Of a stretch of 64,000 nt of DNA, positions 59,215 through 64,000 are shown in pieces; within the stretch, counting starts at the first letter, position 1, and every line of letters starts with the position of its first letter. Position numbers and translations under genes: made by a program. The notes under the pieces were generated by a model that did no database searches, had not been told where the DNA came from, and saw only the letters and a program-made list of their open reading frames with translations. This DNA comes from Croceibacterium_B sp035470785 (GTDB lineage Bacteria > Pseudomonadota > Alphaproteobacteria > Sphingomonadales > Sphingomonadaceae): contig DATIQN010000062.1 in the NCBI GenBank assembly GCA_035470785.1, positions 1 through 64,000 on the forward strand. Direction: 5' to 3'.

Positions 59215-61359
59215 ATGACTCGGCTGCTCAACTGGAAGGCTCTGCGCCTTTCCGCTTTCACCCTTTTGCTCCTCGGCGCCTGGGGTCTGGTTTACGCCAG
59301 CGTTTCCCACGGGCCCGCCAACGTGACGCAAGCTCGCCTCGCGGCGGCGGATCGCCCGGGCGAGGGCTGGATCACGCACGGTGGCGGCTGGACCGAGCAG
59401 CGCTTTTCGACCCTCAAGCAGATCAACGACCATAACGTCGGCCGCCTGGGCCTCCTCTGGTACGACGATCTCAACACCTATCGGGGCGTCGAGGCAACGC
59501 CGCTCGAGATCGACGGCGTGCTCTACAACATCTCCGCCTGGGACGTGACTACCGCCTACGATGCGGTGACCGGCAAAAAGCTGTGGAGCTTCGACCCGAA
59601 GATCGATCCCGCGGTCTCGAGCTGGATCTGTTGCGGGCCGGTGAGCCGCGGGGTCGCGGCGTGGCATGGCAAGATCATCATCGCCACGCTCGACGGCCGG
59701 CTGATCGCGCTCGACGCGAAGAACGGCAAGCCGGTGTGGACCGCCGATACCGTGCTCGACAAGGGCCAGCCGATCACCATGACCGGGGCGCCGCGCATCG
59801 CCGACGGCAACGTGGTGATTGGCAACGCCGGCGGCGACCTGGGCGCGCGCGGCTACATCACCGCATGGAACGCCGATACCGGCAAGCACGTGTGGACCTT
59901 CTGGATCGTGCCGCCGCCGCCAGGCCACCTCGACAATGCGGCCTCCGACAGCGTCGCGGCGATGGCGCAGAAGACCTGGGCCGGCCCGTGGTGGAAATAC
60001 GGCGGCGGCGGCAACGACTGGGACGCGGTGGCCTACGACCCGAACCTGCACACGGTGTTTTTCGGCACCGGCAACGGCTCGCCTCACCCGCACAAGTTCC
60101 GCTCGGCCGGGAAGGGCGACAACCTGTTCATCTGCTCGATCGTCGCGGTCGATGCGAAGACCGGCCAGTACAAGTGGCACTACCAGGAGATCCCGGCCGA
60201 GGAGTGGGATTACGATTGCACCTCGCCGGTGATCATGGCGACGCTGACGCTGAACGGGCACAAGCGCGACGTGATCATGCATGCGCCGAAGGACGGCATA
60301 TTCTACGTGCTCGACCGCCAGACCGGCAAGTTGTTGTCAGCCAAGCCGTATATGCCGATGAACTGGGCCAAGGGGGTGGACCCCAAGACCGGGCGCCCGA
60401 TCCTCTATCCGGACGCCCCGCCGCAGGTGAAGCCTTACCTCATCTCGCCCGGCTCGGGCGGCGGGCACAACTGGAACCCGATAAGCTACAGCCCGCTCAC
60501 CGGGCTCGTCTACATTCCGATGATGGAAGGCTACATGGTCGAATCCATCGTCGAGGACGACCAGTTCAAGTATGTTCTCGGCCGCACGACGATCAACCAG
60601 GGCTACGCCAACGAGCCCGAGCTCCGCAAGAAGCTCCGCCAGGAAGGCGCCGACCGCGAGAAGGGATACATGCTCGCGTGGGACCCGGTGCATCAGCGCG
60701 AGGCCTTCCGCATCCCCTACCCGCACGCGGGCAACGGCGGCACCATGGTCACGGCCGGCAACCTGTTGGTCCAGGGAACGATCAACAAGACCTTCGCGAT
60801 CTACCGCGCGGACACCGGCCAGAAGCTTTGGGAGCTCCCGGTCGGCAGCGTACCAGTGAGCGGTCCGATCACGTATGAAGTTGGCGGCAAGCAATACATC
60901 GCGGTCAACGTCGGCTGGAACAGCGCGATCGTCTCCAAGCTGACCAACCCCGACGGCTCGCCGTTCAACTATGCCCCCGCGCGGCTGATGGTCTTTGCCC
61001 TCGACGCCAAGGGCGTGACCTTGCCGCCCGCGCCGCCCTCGAACGCCGTGCCGGCGCCGCCGAACACCCCGGTCGACTCGGCGCAAGCCGCCAGGGGCGA
61101 GGCGCTCTACACGCAGAACTGCGCCATCTGCCACGGCCCGGTGGCGGTCGGCGGGGTCAAGGACTTGCGCCACCTGAGCAAGGAAACGCACGCCGACTTT
61201 CTCAACATCGTGCTTGGCGGCGCGCGCGAGAAGCTTGGCATGCCCAAGTTCGGCGGCAAACTCACCGAGGAGGAGGCGAATGCCGTTCACGCCTACCTGA
61301 TCAAGAGGGCGCAGGATGACTACCAGCCGAACTTCATGGACCTGGTAAAGCGGCAATGA
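59215..61359 (+). CDS. quinohaemoprotein alcohol dehydrogenase-like enzyme with C-terminal cytochrome c domain (copy 5)
   Basis: The protein has 714 residues with an N-terminal export helix (LSAFTLLLLGAWGLVYA). It has the vicinal disulfide pair Cys139-Cys140 (SWICCGPVSRGVA), a hallmark of methanol and alcohol quinoproteins, propeller repeats, then a C-terminal cytochrome c domain with C636-A-I-C-H640 and a Met in GMPKFGG. This is the normal domain order for type II alcohol dehydrogenases. The catalytic Asp region reads EEWDYDCTSP. A Pro-rich linker joins the domains. It overlaps the DUF8021-like gene by ATGA. Confidence 0.9.
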   Translation: MTRLLNWKALRLSAFTLLLLGAWGLVYASVSHGPANVTQARLAAADRPGEGWITHGGGWTEQRFSTLKQINDHNVGRLGLLWYDDLNTYRGVEATPLEIDGVLYNISAWDVTTAYDAVTGKKLWSFDPKIDPAVSSWICCGPVSRGVAAWHGKIIIATLDGRLIALDAKNGKPVWTADTVLDKGQPITMTGAPRIADGNVVIGNAGGDLGARGYITAWNADTGKHVWTFWIVPPPPGHLDNAASDSVAAMAQKTWAGPWWKYGGGGNDWDAVAYDPNLHTVFFGTGNGSPHPHKFRSAGKGDNLFICSIVAVDAKTGQYKWHYQEIPAEEWDYDCTSPVIMATLTLNGHKRDVIMHAPKDGIFYVLDRQTGKLLSAKPYMPMNWAKGVDPKTGRPILYPDAPPQVKPYLISPGSGGGHNWNPISYSPLTGLVYIPMMEGYMVESIVEDDQFKYVLGRTTINQGYANEPELRKKLRQEGADREKGYMLAWDPVHQREAFRIPYPHAGNGGTMVTAGNLLVQGTINKTFAIYRADTGQKLWELPVGSVPVSGPITYEVGGKQYIAVNVGWNSAIVSKLTNPDGSPFNYAPARLMVFALDAKGVTLPPAPPSNAVPAPPNTPVDSAQAARGEALYTQNCAICHGPVAVGGVKDLRHLSKETHADFLNIVLGGAREKLGMPKFGGKLTEEEANAVHAYLIKRAQDDYQPNFMDLVKRQ

Positions 61360-63158
61360 GGCTTCTCCCGCTCGCCGCGCTGGCGCTCATGCTCGCTCCC
61401 GCTCCGGCGCTCGCCCAGGCCGCGGGAGAGGACAGCGCGGTCGTCGCGCCCAAATGCGACCACGACTGCCTGATCGGCACGGTCGAGGCACACATGAAGG
61501 CGCTCGCCGCGCGCGATCCCGCGCAGCTCAAGCTGGCCAAGGACGTGCGCTACTCCGAGAACGACGTGCTGCTGCCCGTCGGCCAGGGCCTGTGGCGCAC
61601 GGTCACCGGCGTCGACGCCACCGGCCTCACCGCCGCCGACCCGCTGACCGGCAACGCCGCGTGGTTCGGCTCAGTCACCGAGAACGGCAAGCCGGCGATC
61701 TACGCCGTGCGCATCCACGTGAACGAGGCCGGCGCGATCGACGAGATCGAGGCCGTGGTCCACCGCAAGACCGCGCTGCCCGCGCCGTTCGGCGACGTGA
61801 CCAAGCTGGCCCACGACCCCGAGTTCAACCAGGTTTTGCCGCCCGAGCAGCGCCGCTCGCGCGAGCGCATGCTGTCGATCGCCGACGGCTATTTCAGCAC
61901 CGTCGAATTGAACGACGGCCAGGTTCTAACCCAGTTCACCGACGATTGCGGCCGCCTCGAGAACGGCATCAGCACCACCGCCCCGCCCCCCGGCGGCGCA
62001 GGGGGCAACGCCGCGGCGATCGCCACCGGCTGCGAGAACCAGTTCAAGCTCGGCATCTACAAGATCAACAAGCGCGTTCGCCGCGACGTCTTCATCATCG
62101 ACACCGAGCGGGGCGTGGCCGTCGGCCGCGGCTTCTTCGACCACGCCAACGAGTTCGACCATTACAACCTCACCAACGGGCGCGAGATGAAGACCGCGCT
62201 CAAGTGGCCCAACTCGATCACCCTGCTCGAAGCCTTCCGCATCCGCGACGGCAAGATCGCGCGGATCGAGGCAGTGTTCACTTACGTGCCCTACTTCATG
62301 CCCTACCCGTTCCGCGAAGGCGTGTCGAAGCCGCCGCACCACGCTCCGCAGCCCAAGGCTTGCGACGCAGCGTGCCTGACCGGCGAGGCCACCTCGGTGA
62401 TGCAGGCCTACGTCGGCAACCAGTGGCGCAAGGTGAACTGGGCCGACCAGGTCGGCTACGGCGAGAACAGCGTCGGCATCCGCGTCGGCGAAGGCGTGTG
62501 GGCCACGGTGACCGCGATCGACCCGCAGCCGCTGATCGTCGCCGACGCCAACACCGGCAAGGCGGTGTGGATCGGCCGGATCGACGAGCACGGCCAGCCC
62601 GCCTGGGCGGCGATGACGATCGAAAGCGACGGCACGAAGGTCGGCGGGGTCGAGGCGCTGGTCCGCCGCAAGGAATACGGCGTGCCCTACGCCGAGCCCT
62701 CCGTAGCGCCGAGCTTCGCCGAACTGCCCAAGGCGCAGCGCACGTCGTGGCTCGAGATGGAGAAGCTGGTCGACGGCTTCTACGCCGCGCTCAATGCCCA
62801 CAACGGCAAGCTGCCGCCGGGCCTGGGCGCGGAGTGCAAATGGACCGTCAACGGCCAGGCGCTCGGCGCCTGCGCGGCGCCGATCGCCGGCAACACCCTG
62901 CAATGGATCGCCCGCTGGCGCGACCGCAAGGTCCTCGCGGTGGACGAGGCGCGCGGCCTCGTCGCGGTGCGCGTGTTCGAAGACATCCCCGCCGCCCCGC
63001 GCGAGTTCACCCGCCCCGACGGCACAAAGATGCCCAACCCCGACGCCTATCCCCGCTCGCTACAGATCGTGGAGCTGTTCCGGATCAAAGACGGCAAGAT
63101 CGAAGCGCTCAACCGCATCAGCAGCGAGCTGCCCTTCGGGATGAGGCCGCACGAGTGA
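61356..63158 (+). CDS. exported DUF8021-like protein with two tandem copies
   Basis: The protein has 600 residues with a signal peptide ending ALAQA. Two homologous halves begin with KCDHDCLIGTVEAHMKAL (near residue 31) and ACDAACLTGEATSVMQAY (near 337), each with a Cys-x3-Cys-Leu head, then VGQGLWRTVTG / VGEGVWATVTA, IEAVVHRK / VEALVRRK, and ENGIST or ECKWTVNG stretches, ending LLEAFRIRDGKIARIEA / IVELFRIKDGKIEAL. A cytoplasmic single-copy relative is at 4386-5273. The CxxxC heads may form disulfides. It is translated with the quinohaemoprotein. The function is unknown. Confidence 0.68.
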   Translation: MRLLPLAALALMLAPAPALAQAAGEDSAVVAPKCDHDCLIGTVEAHMKALAARDPAQLKLAKDVRYSENDVLLPVGQGLWRTVTGVDATGLTAADPLTGNAAWFGSVTENGKPAIYAVRIHVNEAGAIDEIEAVVHRKTALPAPFGDVTKLAHDPEFNQVLPPEQRRSRERMLSIADGYFSTVELNDGQVLTQFTDDCGRLENGISTTAPPPGGAGGNAAAIATGCENQFKLGIYKINKRVRRDVFIIDTERGVAVGRGFFDHANEFDHYNLTNGREMKTALKWPNSITLLEAFRIRDGKIARIEAVFTYVPYFMPYPFREGVSKPPHHAPQPKACDAACLTGEATSVMQAYVGNQWRKVNWADQVGYGENSVGIRVGEGVWATVTAIDPQPLIVADANTGKAVWIGRIDEHGQPAWAAMTIESDGTKVGGVEALVRRKEYGVPYAEPSVAPSFAELPKAQRTSWLEMEKLVDGFYAALNAHNGKLPPGLGAECKWTVNGQALGACAAPIAGNTLQWIARWRDRKVLAVDEARGLVAVRVFEDIPAAPREFTRPDGTKMPNPDAYPRSLQIVELFRIKDGKIEALNRISSELPFGMRPHE

Positions 63159-63546
63159 GGGAGCGTATCCCCTTTGCCGCGATGGCTGAGGATGGTGCAC
63201 AACAGACGTTTTAAATTCAAAAAGAGGCCTTTAACTTTGCGGAGTTGTTCCACTTGCGTTGGGGGGTCTCTGAGGCTTGGCAGTTCGCTCATCGCGCTGC
63301 GCGTGATGATCCCTAGCGCAGTTTCCGCAGAACCAATGGATCGTCGGTACTCTGGCTTCGGCCAGGGCACTGAGGGGGTACTGGCTGCAGTAGCGGCGCC
63401 CCTTCGCCTTGCGCACGCCATAGTAGCGCGAAAATTCCTAAGCGCCTCGGTTGGTCATCACTTGCGGGCAGGTTGACAACGCGACCGCCGTTTCGCTATC
63501 GGCCCGCCCCTACCTGTTGTGCGGCTTGGACGCCGACGCAGCCCGT
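63159..63546. other. 388-base region with no supported gene
   Basis: The first part (63185-63245) is richer in A/T than its surroundings. Open frames exist on both strands (for example 63174-63476 on plus) but show no recognisable family and no good ribosome site. I see no terminator or repeat that I can support. Confidence 0.5.
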
Positions 63547-63633
63547 GCCCAGATGGCGGAATTGGTAGACGCACCGTCTTCAGGTGGCGGCGCTCGAAAG
63601 GGCGTGGAGGTTCGAGTCCTCTTCTGGGCACCA
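63547..63633 (+). tRNA. tRNA-Leu (CAG anticodon)
   Basis: An 87-base class II tRNA with acceptor GCCCAGA/TCTGGGC, a long variable arm, GTTCGAGTC T-loop, anticodon loop TTCAGGT and encoded CCA. Such tRNA 3' ends are common integration sites, and fragments of accessory genes follow. Confidence 0.97.
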
Positions 63634-63652
63634 GGCTTTTCGCGGGCCGGTA

Positions 63653-63838
63653 TCAATCTTGAGTTGACGCCGGTTCGCCATCAAGCAGCGCGTCGATCTG
63701 GCTGCGGGGGATGAGGGTGCGCCGGCCAATCCGCCGAGGCTGGAATCGCCGTGTTCTTGACGAAATCGTCGAGAATATCTCAGACATCGGCCTCAAGCGC
63801 CCGATTACATCTACCGAAGTGCGACGACCCACCCCCAA
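63653..63838 (-). pseudogene. excisionase/HTH-like gene remnant next to tRNA-Leu
   Basis: The 61-codon frame ends in RIGRRTLIPRSQIDALLDGE, which looks like the C-terminal half of a short DNA-binding excisionase domain (pattern VGRRTLIPR followed by a helix). The first 35 codons show no helix-turn-helix, so the front is probably lost or altered. The call rests on a short motif. Confidence 0.4.
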
Positions 63839-64000
63839 CTCGCAGAGCGAGGCGCGAAAGCGCTGGCCCCCGTGATGGCGGACACCGAGACCACTTTGGC
63901 CGAGCTGCAGGCGCGCTGTGACAAGACCATCGCCTTTCTCGACAGCATGGAACCAGCCATGGTCAATGCGAGTGAAAATCGCGAGATCGTGCCCAAGTTT
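63839..64000 (+). pseudogene. DUF1993-like gene fragment, runs off the window
   Basis: The plus frame reads MADTETTLAELQARCDKTIA then FLDSMEP and ENREIVPKF up to the edge, matching the central part of DUF1993 proteins as I recall them (DTETTFAELQARIAKTxxFL, then EDREIV). The family's first 70 or so residues are not found upstream, so it looks truncated at the 5' end, unless a late start (ATG 63875) is used. The 3' end is outside the window. Confidence 0.5.

Noticed and set aside
63174..63476. 100-codon plus frame after the DUF8021-like gene
   Set aside because: It has no ribosome site, no recognisable family, and a composition unlike the neighbours. The minus-strand frames there are also unconvincing.

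Overview
The window is high-GC DNA from an alphaproteobacterium, most likely a member of the Sphingomonadales. The evidence is the company of families: LigA/LigB-type protocatechuate 4,5-dioxygenase subunits, an NDUFA12-type complex I accessory protein, DUF2155, CHAD, TelA and PHA-granule-region proteins, many exported PQQ-dependent dehydrogenases, and tRNA-Trp just upstream of secE-nusG-rplK-rplA. The assignment rests on recognised protein families; no search was run.

Layout, left to right. Bases 1-2053: the 3' end of folD, then CorA and CDF metal transporters. Bases 2158-6516: a Baeyer-Villiger-type monooxygenase, a CinA-like protein and a DUF8021-like protein, convergent with a ligAB-type dioxygenase pair. 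Bases 6712-9442: a stress group (lone receiver, baeRF-type host-attachment protein, DUF2267, Hsp20) ending in an internally deleted formate-dehydrogenase-like pseudogene. Bases 9446-16079: exported, membrane and hypothetical proteins, a fatty-acid desaturase and a protein with 16 tandem aromatic repeats. Bases 16291-18360: rplA, rplK, nusG, secE. Bases 18587-29227: housekeeping and envelope genes (GT87-like transferase, tRNA-Trp, aat, NDUFA12, recX, fatty acyl-AMP ligase, telA operon, manC).

Bases 29415-63158 look like a periplasmic oxidation locus. It holds five PQQ-dependent dehydrogenases: three plain, one with an N-terminal and one with a C-terminal cytochrome c domain. Around them lie a cytochrome c, a PQQ-like propeller lipoprotein, five members of one exported family of unknown function, two DUF6644-type membrane proteins, DUF6152, a carboxylesterase, an epoxide-hydrolase-like enzyme, three tandem SnoaL-like proteins, an SMP-30-like propeller protein and a duplicated DUF8021-like protein. 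Many of these genes are joined by 1-4 base start/stop overlaps. A carbohydrate module (class II aldolase, HAD phosphatase, DhaL, DhaK) and a subtilisin-like protease sit inside the locus. I see no transcription factor, no transporter and no PQQ biosynthesis gene between 29.4 and 63.2 kb.

The working idea, which is inference, is stepwise oxidation and hydrolysis of an imported or extracellular alcohol- or ester-bearing compound in the periplasm. Electrons would pass from PQQ to cytochrome c and perhaps to DUF6644 membrane proteins. The right edge carries tRNA-Leu(CAG) followed by fragments of an excisionase-like gene and a DUF1993-like gene, as at an old integration site.
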